From positions 2,131,001 through 2,195,000 of the forward strand of contig NZ_CP146350.1 of NCBI RefSeq assembly GCF_037055355.1: 64,000 nt of DNA. Direction: 5' to 3'. Below, in pieces: positions 7,126 through 16,767 of this stretch. Positions within the stretch are counted from its first letter, which is position 1. The number at the start of each line of letters is the position of its first letter. The notes under the pieces were generated by a model, which made no database searches, was not told where the DNA came from, and saw nothing but the letters and a program-made list of their open reading frames with translations. Origin of the DNA: Streptomyces sp. DG1A-41. GTDB taxonomy: Bacteria; Actinomycetota; Actinomycetes; Streptomycetales; Streptomycetaceae. Both the position numbers and the translations under genes were made by a program.

Positions 7126-9852
7126 CTAGTGCGCCGCCGACTCCCAGTCCGAGCCCGCGCCCACCGAGACGCCCAGGGGGACGCGGAGGTGGACGGCGTT
7201 CGCCATCTCGCGGCGGACGAGTTCCTCGGCGGCCGCCCGCTCCCCGGGAGCGATCTCCAGCACGATTTCGTCGTGGACCTGGAGCAGCATGCGGGAGGCG
7301 AGCCCGGCGGCCCTGAGCGCGGTGTCCACCTTGAGCATGGCGATCTTGACGATGTCGGCCGCCGTGCCCTGGATGGGCGCGTTGAGGGCCATCCGCTCGG
7401 CGGCCTCGCGGCGCTGGCGGTTGTCGCTGTTGAGGTCGGGCAGGTAGCGCCGGCGCCCGAAGAGCGTCGCCGTGTAGCCCGTCGCCCGGGCCTCGTCGAC
7501 CGCCCGGCGCAGATAGTCCCGTACGCCGCCGAACCGCTCGAAGTACGCGTCCATCAGGGAGCGGGCCTCCGCCGCCTCGATGTTCAGCTGCTGGGAGAGG
7601 CCGAAGGCGGACAGACCGTAGGCCAGGCCGTACGACATGGCCTTGATCTTGCGGCGCATCTCGGCGTCCACCGCGGTCGGCTCGACCGCGAAGACCTGGG
7701 AGGCGGCCGTGGTGTGCAGGTCCTCGCCGGAGGTGAACGCCTCGATCAGGCCCTCGTCCTCGGAGAGGTGGGCCATCACGCGCAGTTCGATCTGGCTGTA
7801 GTCGGCCGTCATCAGGGACTCGAAGCCCTCGCCGACGACGAAGCCGCGGCGGATCGCGCGGCCCTCGTCGGTGCGGACCGGGATGTTCTGGAGGTTCGGG
7901 TCCGTCGAGGACAGGCGGCCGGTCGCGGCGACCGTCTGGTTGAACGTGGTGTGGATACGGCCGTCCGCGGCGATCGTCTTGATCAGGCCTTCGACGGTGA
8001 CGCGGAGCTTGGCCTGCTCGCGGTGGCGGAGCATGATCACCGGCAGCTCGTTGTCCGTCTGCGTGGCGAGCCAGGCGAGGGCGTCGGCGTCCGTGGTGTA
8101 GCCGGTCTTCGTCCGCTTCGTCTTGGGCAGGGCCAGCTCGCCGAAGAGGACCTCCTGGAGCTGCTTGGGCGAGCCCAGGTTGAACTCGTGCCCGGCTGCC
8201 GCGTGGGCCTCCTTCACGGCCTGCTGGACAGCGCCGGCGAACATCTGCTCCATGGCCTCCAGGTGGGGCCGGTCGGCCGCGATGCCGTGCCGCTCCATGC
8301 GGGCGAGCAGCGCGGACGTGGGCAGCTCCATGTCACGCAGCAGGTCGGCGGCGCCGACCTCCTCCAGGCGGCTCTCGAAGGCCTCGCCCAGGTCGAGGAC
8401 TGCGCGGGCCTGAATCATCAGGGCCTCGGCCTCGGCGCCGTCGTCCGCGCCGAAGGCGAGCTGGCCGTCGGCCGCGGCGGCGGGGGCCAGCTCGCGGTGC
8501 AGGTACTCCAGGGACAGCGCGTCCAGGTCGAAGGAGCGGCGGCCGGGCTTGACGAGGTAGGCGGCGAGCGCGGTGTCCATGGTGACGCCCTCGACGCTCC
8601 AGCCGTGCTCGGCGAAGACGCGCATGGCGCCCTTGGCGTTGTGGAAGATCTTGGGCCGGTCTGCGTCGGCGAGCCAGGCCGCGAAGGCCGTCTCGTCGGC
8701 CTCGTCGAGCTGGGAGGGGTCGAACCAGGCGGCCGCCCCGTCGGGTGCGGCGAGCGCGACCTCGGCGACCGAGCCCGCGCCGAGCGCCCAGGCGTCGACC
8801 GTGGCGACGCCGAGGGGCTGGGTGCCGTGCTCGGTGAGCCAGCCGCCCAGCTCGCCGGGGCCGAGCACCGTGCCGTCCAACTGCACGCCGTCCGTGCTGA
8901 TCGGGGTGGTCTCGGCCTCTTCGGCGCCGGGGTCGACGGCGAAGAGCCGCTCGCGCAGGGAGGGGTTGCGGATCTCCAGGGTGTCCAGGACCATCGCGAC
9001 GGCCTTGCGGTCGTAGGCGGTCCGCTCCAGGTCGGCGACACCCTTGGGGAGCTCGACCCGGCGTTCCAGCTCCGTGAGCCGGCGGTTGAGCTTGACCGCT
9101 TCCAGGTGGTCGCGCAGGTTCTGCCCGGCCTTGCCCTTGACCTCGTCCACGCGCTCGACGAGCTGCGCGAACGAGCCGAACTGGTTGATCCACTTCGCGG
9201 CGGTCTTCTCGCCGACGCCGGGGATGCCGGGGAGGTTGTCGGAGGGGTCGCCGCGCAGGGCCGCGAAGTCGGGGTACTGCGCGGGCGTCAGCCCGTACTT
9301 TTCGAACACCTTCTCGGGGGTGAAGCGGGTCAGCTCGGAGACGCCCTTGGTCGGGTACAGCACGGTCGTGTGCTCGCTGACCAGCTGGAAGGAGTCCCGG
9401 TCGCCGGTGACGATCAGCACCTCGAAGCCCTCGGCCTCGGCCTGCGTGGCGAGCGTGGCGATGACGTCGTCCGCCTCGAAGCCTTCGACCGCGAAGCGGG
9501 CGGCGCCCATCGCGTCGAGCAGCTCGCAGATCAGCTCGACCTGGCCCTTGAACTCGTCGGGGGTCTTGGAGCGGTTCGCCTTGTACTCCGTGAACTCCTG
9601 CGACCGCCAGGTCTTGCGGGAGACGTCGAAGGCGACCGCGAAGTGCGTGGGCGCCTCGTCGCGCAGCGTGTTGGCCAGCATCGACGCGAAGCCGTAGATC
9701 GCGTTCGTCGGCTGTCCCGTCGCGGTGGTGAAGTTCTCCGCTGGCAGCGCGAAGAACGCTCGGTAGGCCAGCGAGTGCCCGTCCATGAGCATCAGTCGCG
9801 GGCGGCTGCCGCCGGAGGTCTTGTCGGTCGTCTTCGATGCTGTCTCTGCCAC
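7126..9852 (-). CDS. polA: DNA polymerase I
   Basis: A 908-residue family A DNA polymerase that fills gaps in repair and removes Okazaki primers. The 5'-nuclease domain covers about residues 20-300 (LMLMDGHSLAYRAFF, with metal-site Asp residues in VEGFEADDVI and VTGDRDSFQL). The central 3'-5' exonuclease-like domain lacks the DxE metal motif (GVATVDAWALG instead), as in other actinobacteria, so proofreading is probably absent. The polymerase domain (about 530-905) carries motif A DYSQIELRVMAHLS, motif B with KAMSYGLAYG, and motif C LQVHDEIVLE. The GTG at 9852 is preferred because AGGA lies 8 bp before it; another GTG 30 bp upstream has no site. Divergent from the molybdopterin oxidoreductase gene. 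Confidence 0.97.
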   Translation of the reverse strand: MAETASKTTDKTSGGSRPRLMLMDGHSLAYRAFFALPAENFTTATGQPTNAIYGFASMLANTLRDEAPTHFAVAFDVSRKTWRSQEFTEYKANRSKTPDEFKGQVELICELLDAMGAARFAVEGFEADDVIATLATQAEAEGFEVLIVTGDRDSFQLVSEHTTVLYPTKGVSELTRFTPEKVFEKYGLTPAQYPDFAALRGDPSDNLPGIPGVGEKTAAKWINQFGSFAQLVERVDEVKGKAGQNLRDHLEAVKLNRRLTELERRVELPKGVADLERTAYDRKAVAMVLDTLEIRNPSLRERLFAVDPGAEEAETTPISTDGVQLDGTVLGPGELGGWLTEHGTQPLGVATVDAWALGAGSVAEVALAAPDGAAAWFDPSQLDEADETAFAAWLADADRPKIFHNAKGAMRVFAEHGWSVEGVTMDTALAAYLVKPGRRSFDLDALSLEYLHRELAPAAAADGQLAFGADDGAEAEALMIQARAVLDLGEAFESRLEEVGAADLLRDMELPTSALLARMERHGIAADRPHLEAMEQMFAGAVQQAVKEAHAAAGHEFNLGSPKQLQEVLFGELALPKTKRTKTGYTTDADALAWLATQTDNELPVIMLRHREQAKLRVTVEGLIKTIAADGRIHTTFNQTVAATGRLSSTDPNLQNIPVRTDEGRAIRRGFVVGEGFESLMTADYSQIELRVMAHLSEDEGLIEAFTSGEDLHTTAASQVFAVEPTAVDAEMRRKIKAMSYGLAYGLSAFGLSQQLNIEAAEARSLMDAYFERFGGVRDYLRRAVDEARATGYTATLFGRRRYLPDLNSDNRQRREAAERMALNAPIQGTAADIVKIAMLKVDTALRAAGLASRMLLQVHDEIVLEIAPGERAAAEELVRREMANAVHLRVPLGVSVGAGSDWESAAH

Positions 9853-10008
9853 GCCCCCGATCCTGCCACGCCCCACTGACACTCGGCCCCGGCCCCGGCA
9901 GCGCGTGCGCCGGGGCGGGCCGCCGGCCCGGCCCGCCCCACCCCTATGTCACTCCCGCGTGCGAGGATCGGAGACGTACCTCACAGTGCAGTCGAAGGGG
10001 AGCGTGCG

Positions 10009-12288
10009 ATGGCGTCGAAACCGCCCAAGAGTGATCCGGTTCAGGACGCGCCGCAGGTAGCCGGGCCGAAGCACGCGGCAGCGGGCCTCCCCGCGATCGG
10101 GCACACCCTGCGCGTCGCCCAGCAGCAGATGGGTGTGAAGCGCACCGCGCTGACGCTGCTGAGCGTGAACCAGAAGGAAGGCTTCGACTGCCCGGGCTGT
10201 GCCTGGCCGGAGCCGGAGCACCGGCACAAGGCGGAGTTCTGCGAGAACGGCGCGAAGGCCGTCGCCGAGGAGGCCACGCTGCGCCGGGTCACGCCCGAGT
10301 TCTTCGCCGCGCACCCGGTCGCCGACCTGGCCGGCCGCAGCGGTTACTGGCTGGGACAGCAGGGGCGCCTCACCCACCCCGTGTATCTCCCCGAGGGCGG
10401 CACGCACTACGAGCCGGTCACCTGGGAGCGCGCCTTCGACATCATCGCCGAGGAGATCGCCGCCCTCGGCTCCCCGGACGAGGCCGTCTTCTACACCTCC
10501 GGGCGCACCAGCAACGAGGCCGCGTTCCTCTACCAGCTGTTCGCCCGCGAGCTCGGCACGAACAACCTGCCCGACTGCTCGAACATGTGCCACGAGTCGT
10601 CCGGCTCGGCCCTGTCGGAGACGATCGGCATCGGCAAGGGCAGCGTCCTGCTGGAGGATCTCTACAAGGCCGACCTGATCATCGTCGCCGGCCAGAACCC
10701 GGGGACCAACCACCCGCGCATGCTCTCCGCCCTGGAGAAGGCCAAGGACAACGGGGCGAGGATCATCAGCGTCAACCCGCTGCCCGAGGCGGGCCTGGAG
10801 CGCTTCAAGAACCCGCAGACCCCGCACGGCATGCTCAAGGGCGCCGCGCTGAGAGACCTGTTCCTCCAGATCCGCATCGGCGGCGACCAGGCCCTGTTCC
10901 GTCTCCTGAACAAGCTGATCGTCGAGACGGAGGGCGCGGTCGACGAGGCGTTCGTGCGGGAGCACACGCACGGCTACGAGGAGTTCGCCGAGACCGCCCG
11001 CGCCGCCGACTGGGACGAGACGCTGAGGGCCACCGGGCTGCCCCGGGAGAAGATCGAGGAAGCCCTCCGCATGGTACTCACCTCGCGGCGCACCATCGTC
11101 TGCTGGGCCATGGGCCTCACCCAGCACAAGCACTCCGTGCCCACGATCAGGGAAGTGGTCAACTTCCTCCTCCTGCGCGGCAACATCGGCCGTCCGGGCG
11201 CGGGCGTGTGCCCGGTGCGCGGCCACTCGAACGTGCAGGGCGACCGCACGATGGGCATCTTCGAGCGCCCCGCCCCGGCGTTCCTGGACGCCCTGGAGCA
11301 GGAGTTCGGCTTCGCCCCGCCGCGCGAGCACGGCTACGACGTCGTACGGGCCATCCGCGCCCTGCGCGACGGCGAGGCGAAGGTCTTCTTCGCCATGGGC
11401 GGCAACTTCGTCTCCGCGTCCCCCGACACGGAGGTCACCGAGGCGGCCATGCGGCGGGCCCGGCTGACCGTACACGTGTCGACGAAGCTGAACCGCTCGC
11501 ACGTGATCACGGGCGCGCGTGCCCTGATCCTCCCGACGCTCGGCCGGACCGAGCGCGACCTCCAGGGCAGCGGCGAGCAGTTCGTGACCGTCGAGGACTC
11601 GATGGGCATGGTGCACGCCTCCCGGGGCCGGCTGGAGCCCGCCAGCCGGCATCTGCTGTCCGAGCCCGCCATCGTCTGCCGCCTGGCCCGCCGCGTACTG
11701 GGCGAGAACAGCGCCACGCCCTGGGAGGAGTTCGAGAAGGACTACGCGACGATCCGGGACCGCATCGCGCGCGTAATCCCCGGCTTCGAGGACTTCAACG
11801 CGCGCGTGGCCCGCCCCGGCGGCTTCACGCTCCCGCACGCCCCGCGCGACGAACGCCGCTTCCCCACGGCCACCGGCAAGGCCAACTTCACCGCCGCGCC
11901 CGTGGAGTACCCGGAGCTGCCCGAGGGCCGCCTGCTGCTCCAGACGGTGCGCTCGCACGACCAGTACAACACCACGGTCTACGGCCTCGACGACCGTTAC
12001 CGGGGCATCAGGAACGGCCGCCGGGTGGTGATGGTCAACCCCGAGGACGCGCGTGCCCTGAAGCTGGCGGACGGCGCTTACGTCGACCTGGTCAGCGAGT
12101 GGAAGGACGGCGTGGAGCGCAGGGCGCCGGGATTCCGCGTCGTGCACTACCCGACGGCCCGGGGCTGCGCCGCCGCGTACTACCCGGAGACCAACGTGCT
12201 GGTGCCCCTCGATGCCACGGCGGACACCAGTAACACCCCGGCCAGCAAGTCCGTCGTGGTGCGTCTGGAACAATCGGCAACCGACTGA
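10009..12288 (+). CDS. FdhF/YdeP family molybdopterin oxidoreductase
   Basis: A 759-residue member of the bis-molybdopterin guanine dinucleotide oxidoreductases related to formate dehydrogenase H and E. coli YdeP. N-terminal cysteines occur in FDCPGCAWPEPEH, the pterin-binding blocks include YTSGRTSNEAAF and DCSNMCHESSG, and the C-terminal molydopterin dinucleotide domain has TVRSHDQYNTTVYG. In this family substrates are unproven: formate oxidation is often suggested, acid resistance is known for YdeP. No fdhD or electron-transfer subunit is adjacent. The ATG at 10009 follows GAAGGGGA by 7 bp. Cytoplasmic, with no signal peptide. Confidence 0.92.
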   Translation: MASKPPKSDPVQDAPQVAGPKHAAAGLPAIGHTLRVAQQQMGVKRTALTLLSVNQKEGFDCPGCAWPEPEHRHKAEFCENGAKAVAEEATLRRVTPEFFAAHPVADLAGRSGYWLGQQGRLTHPVYLPEGGTHYEPVTWERAFDIIAEEIAALGSPDEAVFYTSGRTSNEAAFLYQLFARELGTNNLPDCSNMCHESSGSALSETIGIGKGSVLLEDLYKADLIIVAGQNPGTNHPRMLSALEKAKDNGARIISVNPLPEAGLERFKNPQTPHGMLKGAALRDLFLQIRIGGDQALFRLLNKLIVETEGAVDEAFVREHTHGYEEFAETARAADWDETLRATGLPREKIEEALRMVLTSRRTIVCWAMGLTQHKHSVPTIREVVNFLLLRGNIGRPGAGVCPVRGHSNVQGDRTMGIFERPAPAFLDALEQEFGFAPPREHGYDVVRAIRALRDGEAKVFFAMGGNFVSASPDTEVTEAAMRRARLTVHVSTKLNRSHVITGARALILPTLGRTERDLQGSGEQFVTVEDSMGMVHASRGRLEPASRHLLSEPAIVCRLARRVLGENSATPWEEFEKDYATIRDRIARVIPGFEDFNARVARPGGFTLPHAPRDERRFPTATGKANFTAAPVEYPELPEGRLLLQTVRSHDQYNTTVYGLDDRYRGIRNGRRVVMVNPEDARALKLADGAYVDLVSEWKDGVERRAPGFRVVHYPTARGCAAAYYPETNVLVPLDATADTSNTPASKSVVVRLEQSATD

Positions 12289-12300
12289 GCGTTTGCTCAG
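12285..12300. promoter_or_regulatory. 16-bp inverted repeat, possible TetR-type operator
   Basis: CTGAGC-GTTT-GCTCAG forms a perfect 6-bp inverted repeat overlapping the stop codon of the oxidoreductase gene, 46 bp upstream of the thioesterase start. The form resembles palindromic operators bound by TetR-family repressors, but a short RNA hairpin is an equal possibility. No regulator gene is adjacent. Confidence 0.35.
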
Positions 12301-12345
12301 CCACAGAGGTGACCGCATGATCTGGACGAACGGAGACCGGGCCCC

Positions 12346-12834
12346 ATGGGTGAGCAGCAGCATGTGAAGTTCCCGCAAGAGGTCGTCGACGAGTACGCAG
12401 CACTCGGCGTGGACCTCCCGGCCCTTTTCTCCGCAGGCCACCTCGGGACCCGGATGGGCGTCCAGATCGTCGAGGCGTCGGCGGACCGGGTCGTCGGGAC
12501 GATGCCGGTCGAGGGCAACACCCAGCCCTACGGACTGCTGCACGGCGGAGCCTCCGCGGTGCTGGCCGAGACGCTCGGCTCCGTCGGCTCCATGCTGCAC
12601 GGCGGCAGCTCCAAGATCGCCGTGGGCGTCGACCTGAACTGCACCCACCACCGCGGGGTGCGCTCCGGCCTGGTCACCGGCGTCGCCACACCCGTGCACC
12701 GAGGACGCTCGACCGCCACCTACGAAATCGTCATAACGGATGAACACGACAAAAGGGTGTGCACGGCCCGGCTGACCTGCCTGCTGCGCGATGTGAACCC
12801 GGGCGACGAGGAGCTCATCCGCGCCGCGAGCTGA
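12346..12834 (+). CDS. PaaI-type hotdog-fold acyl-CoA thioesterase
   Basis: A 162-residue single-domain hotdog protein. The signature NTQPYGLLHGGASAVLAE (residues about 58-75) holds the HGG turn and the acidic residue that activate water in PaaI/YbgC-type thioesterases; VDLNCTHHRGV forms the central strand. Such enzymes hydrolyse acyl- or aryl-CoA thioesters in the cytoplasm, often of phenylacetyl-CoA or related compounds, but no pathway genes lie nearby. The ATG at 12346 has GGAG about 10 bp upstream. It is probably read from its own promoter in the 57-bp gap after the oxidoreductase gene. Confidence 0.88.
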   Translation: MGEQQHVKFPQEVVDEYAALGVDLPALFSAGHLGTRMGVQIVEASADRVVGTMPVEGNTQPYGLLHGGASAVLAETLGSVGSMLHGGSSKIAVGVDLNCTHHRGVRSGLVTGVATPVHRGRSTATYEIVITDEHDKRVCTARLTCLLRDVNPGDEELIRAAS

Positions 12835-12988
12835 CGGGCATCGAGCTGATACCGGCGTCGAGCCGGCCGACGTAGGGAAAACCCTGGAGGGGCGGGCGCG
12901 CTCTTGTCGCGGCCGCCCCCGGGCGTTTCACTGACGACGCCCCACCCCCCACAGGAGTAGACCCGTCCCACCCCTAGAAGGGTTTCTC

Positions 12989-13861
12989 TTGACCTCCGTA
13001 CGCGCCCTCGCCGTCACCGCCGCGGCCGGTGCCGCCGTGCTCGCCACCGCGCTGCCGTCGTCCGCCATCAACTCCTACAACGCCACTCCCGCCCCCGAAC
13101 GCACCGAGGTCGGCGCGCTCGTGGCCTCCTGGGACGACGACGACAACCCCGCGACCCCCGACCGGGTCGACTGGGTCTGCTCCGGCACCATGATCGACGC
13201 GGACACCTTCCTGACCGCCGCGCACTGCACCACCGACTGGCCCGACAACGTGCGGTTCTACGTCTCCCTGGACCAGGACGTGCAGTCCGGGCTCGACGCG
13301 GCGGCGAAGAAGCACCCGGGCGACCCGGCCGCGCAGGCCGCCGCCGTCGCCGTCCAGGGCACCGCCCACTCGCACCCCGACTACCCGGGACCCGCCTCCG
13401 ACACCCACGACATCGCGGTGGTCGAACTGCCCGCCGCCCAGGTCAAGGCACGCTGGAGCTTCACCCCCGCCACCCTGCCCACCGCGAACCAGCTCGGCAG
13501 GCTCGGCCCGCAGGGCCTGAACACCACCGACTGGCTCGTCGCCGGCTACGGCACCCAGGAGGCCGTCAACGGCCCCGGCGGCCAGACCCACCCCGGCGGC
13601 GGCGTCCGCATGAAGGCACCCGTCACCTTCAACGCCCTCAACGACTCCTGGGCCCGTCTGGCGATGACCGCCCCGCAAGGCAACGGAGGCGCCTGCTACG
13701 GCGACTCGGGCGGTCCCAACTTCGCCGTCATCGGCGGGCGGAACATCCTCGCCGCCACCACCATCACCGGCGACGCCCCCTGCTACGCGACCAACGTGAC
13801 GTACCGCCTGGACACCCCCGGCGCCCGCGCCTTCCTGGCGCCGTTCGTGAAGCTCCCGTAA
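12989..13861 (+). CDS. Secreted trypsin-like serine protease (S1 family)
   Basis: A 290-residue exported protease. The signal peptide runs to about residue 26 (cleavage after PSSA). The catalytic triad is visible: His in FLTAAHC, Asp in HDIAVVEL, and Ser in GDSGGP. Paired cysteines (VCSG/AAHC, GACYGDSGG/APCYA) fit two disulfides. An Asp-rich loop (WDDDDNPATPDRVDW) could bind calcium. The start is TTG at 12989, six bp after AGAAGGG, giving a well-formed signal sequence. No propeptide is obvious. A GC-rich hairpin follows the gene. Confidence 0.9.
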   Translation: MTSVRALAVTAAAGAAVLATALPSSAINSYNATPAPERTEVGALVASWDDDDNPATPDRVDWVCSGTMIDADTFLTAAHCTTDWPDNVRFYVSLDQDVQSGLDAAAKKHPGDPAAQAAAVAVQGTAHSHPDYPGPASDTHDIAVVELPAAQVKARWSFTPATLPTANQLGRLGPQGLNTTDWLVAGYGTQEAVNGPGGQTHPGGGVRMKAPVTFNALNDSWARLAMTAPQGNGGACYGDSGGPNFAVIGGRNILAATTITGDAPCYATNVTYRLDTPGARAFLAPFVKLP

Positions 13862-13898
13862 CCCCGGGACGGCACCGGCCGCCCCGCACGAGCGACCG

Positions 13899-13933
13899 CC
13901 CCGCCGCAACGCGCACCGCGCGGAGCGGCGGGG
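13899..13933 (+). terminator. GC-rich hairpin after protease gene
   Basis: CCCCGCCGC pairs with GCGGCGGGG (9 bp, 17-nt loop) 38 bp after the protease stop codon. No U-tract follows. Confidence 0.5.
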
Positions 13934-14331
13934 CACCGCTCGCCTTCCCCCTCCTGCCCCACTGCCGCCCCTCGAGGCTGCGGCCATGAGCGGCACCGGG
14001 CCCGTCGAACCCGTCAACCCGCCGCGGAACAAAGCTGTTCGGAAATCCCCCTCGCTGCGGACCACCCTTTCTCTCCGTAACGCTCCGTAACACGCGCGCA
14101 ATACAACACCACAGTCCTATCTCCGGCCGCGCCCACTCCCGGGGCCTTTCCGATCCGGTCCGCGCCGCCCGTACCCCGGCAATCACGAGATCTCACCCGC
14201 GGCCAACCGGAAGTGCGCGTTCTCAGAATGCGGACTTCGGAGAAAGCCCACCAAACCCACCGAGAGGGCCCTCCGCCGAAGCCGGGCATCCATCGCGTCA
14301 TAACAAGAAAGTCACAAGCCAGCCCACGCCG

Positions 14332-14360
14332 CTGACCCTGCCTCCACACGGGCTTAGAGT
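14332..14360 (+). promoter_or_regulatory. Likely livK promoter (-35 CTGACC, -10 TAGAGT)
   Basis: CTGACC at 14332-14337 and TAGAGT at 14355-14360 are spaced by 17 bp. The -10 fits the TAGRRT form favoured by the main sigma factor HrdB in Streptomyces and the -35 differs from TTGAC by one base. It would give a leader of about 80 nt before livK. Confidence 0.5.
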
Positions 14361-14449
14361 CACGGCCAGTCACCGCTCCATCGGGAGTTCGGTATCAGCG
14401 CGGCACTCACCCCCCGACCAGGGCGGGCCTGCCTGTGAAAGGACTGATT

Positions 14450-15694
14450 GTGCGACAGCGTTCCTTGGTGATTCTTACCTCCGTTCTCACGACCGGAGCT
14501 CTGACTCTCACCGCCTGCGGCTCCCGAGACGACAGCGGTAACAAGAGCGGAGACAGCGGCGACGCCACCACGCTGACCATCGGCGTGGACGCGCCCCTGT
14601 CCGGTGAGAACTCCACCACCGGCCTCGGCATCCAGTACGGCGCCCAGATCGCCGTCGACGACGCCAACAAGAACAACTGGGTCCCGGGCGTGAAATTCAA
14701 GCTCAAGGCCCTGGACGACAAGGCGCAGCCCGCCACCGGCCAGTCCAACGCCACCAGCCTCACCGGCGACAAGACCGTCGTCGGCGCAGTCGGCCCGCTG
14801 AACTCCGGCGTCGCCCAGACGATGCAGCAGGTGTTCGCCTCGGCCAACATGGTCCAGATCTCCCCGGCCAACACCAACCCCGAGCTGACCCAGGGCAAGA
14901 ACTGGCAGACGGACAAGAAGCGTCCCTACAAGACGTACTTCCGCACCGCCACCACCGACGAACTCCAGGGCAGCTTCGCCGCCGGCTACGCGTACAACGG
15001 CCTCAAGAAGAAGAAGGCCTTCGTCGTCGACGACAAGCAGACCTACGGCGCCGGCCTCGCGAAGATCTTCGCGGAGCAGTACAAGAAGTTCGGCGGCAGC
15101 GTCGTCGGCACCGACCACGTCAACACCGGCGACAAGGACTTCGGCTCCCTCGTCACGAAGATCAAGAACTCCGGTGCCGACCTGCTCTACTACGGCGGCC
15201 AGTACGACGAGTCCGCGCTGATCACCAAGCAGCTCAAGGACGCCGGCGTCAAGATCCCGCTCTTCGGCGGCGACGGCATGTTCGCCTCCACCTACATCGA
15301 GGCCGCCGGCAAGGCCTCCGAGGGCGACCTCGCCACCGCCATCGGCGTCCCCGCCGACACCCTGCCCGCCGCCAAGCAGTTCATCCAGACGTACAAGGAC
15401 AAGGGCTACAAGGGCGACTACGGCGCCTACGGCGCCTACGCCTACGACGCCACCACGGCCATCATCAAGGCCGTCAAGGCCGCGGCCGACGCCAACGGCG
15501 GCAAGGTGCCCACCGACATCAACGACCTGCGCTCCAAGGTCGTCGACGGAGTCCAGAAGTCCGACTTCGAAGGCCTCACCGGCAAGATCTCCTTCGACCA
15601 GTACGGCGACACCACCAACAAGCAGCTGACGGTGTACCAGGTCGAAAAGGGTGCCTGGAAGGACGTCGAGACCGGCACCGCCGACCTCAAGTAG
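14450..15694 (+). CDS. livK: Branched-chain amino acid ABC transporter, substrate-binding lipoprotein
   Basis: A 414-residue periplasmic-binding-protein type I lipoprotein that captures Leu/Ile/Val or related ligands outside the membrane and feeds them to the LivHM permease. The signal peptide ends in the lipobox LTAC with Cys23 as the lipidated residue, followed by a Ser/Gly/Asp spacer. The Peripla_BP_6 fold spans residues about 45-400, with IGVDAPLSGENS at the start. The GTG at 14450 is chosen over one 15 bp upstream because AAAGGA lies 6 bp before it. First gene of a five-gene transporter locus; a strong terminator follows, which probably raises its expression relative to the membrane genes. 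Confidence 0.95.
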   Translation: MRQRSLVILTSVLTTGALTLTACGSRDDSGNKSGDSGDATTLTIGVDAPLSGENSTTGLGIQYGAQIAVDDANKNNWVPGVKFKLKALDDKAQPATGQSNATSLTGDKTVVGAVGPLNSGVAQTMQQVFASANMVQISPANTNPELTQGKNWQTDKKRPYKTYFRTATTDELQGSFAAGYAYNGLKKKKAFVVDDKQTYGAGLAKIFAEQYKKFGGSVVGTDHVNTGDKDFGSLVTKIKNSGADLLYYGGQYDESALITKQLKDAGVKIPLFGGDGMFASTYIEAAGKASEGDLATAIGVPADTLPAAKQFIQTYKDKGYKGDYGAYGAYAYDATTAIIKAVKAAADANGGKVPTDINDLRSKVVDGVQKSDFEGLTGKISFDQYGDTTNKQLTVYQVEKGAWKDVETGTADLK

Positions 15695-15718
15695 TCCCGG
15701 CCCCCCACTAGTGGCACC

Positions 15719-15760
15719 CGGGCCGCGCGGGAGGAGGACCCCGACCGCGCGGCCCGTTTT
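15719..15760 (+). terminator. Intra-operon terminator/attenuator between livK and livH
   Basis: CGGGCCGCGCGG and CCGCGCGGCCCG form a perfect 12-bp stem with a 14-nt loop, followed directly by TTTT. It lies 25 bp after livK and 73 bp before livH. Partial read-through would give more binding protein than permease. Confidence 0.8.
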
Positions 15761-15832
15761 CACACCCCCACCCAGCACGCGACCACGCACGCATCCAGTG
15801 CACACGACCACCAGCGACATGGAGGCCATGCG

Positions 15833-16762
<930 letters not shown>

Positions 16763-16767
16763 TCTCG

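Larger units (their letters stand above)
13862..14449. other. Non-coding stretch between protease and livK
   Basis: A 588-bp gap. It holds a hairpin just after the protease gene and a promoter close to livK, described separately. The middle part (about 14020-14310) is less GC-rich than coding DNA here and shows no codon bias; minus-strand frames through it have low-complexity, unconvincing products. No RNA gene was recognised. Confidence 0.6.

Noticed and set aside
7063..9879. Long open frame antisense to polA
   Set aside because: Same shadow effect; no ribosome binding site and no recognisable domain, while polA on the other strand is certain.
13862..14434. Minus-strand frames between protease and livK
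   Set aside because: Atypical composition for this genome, no start site and no family resemblance; treated as non-coding.
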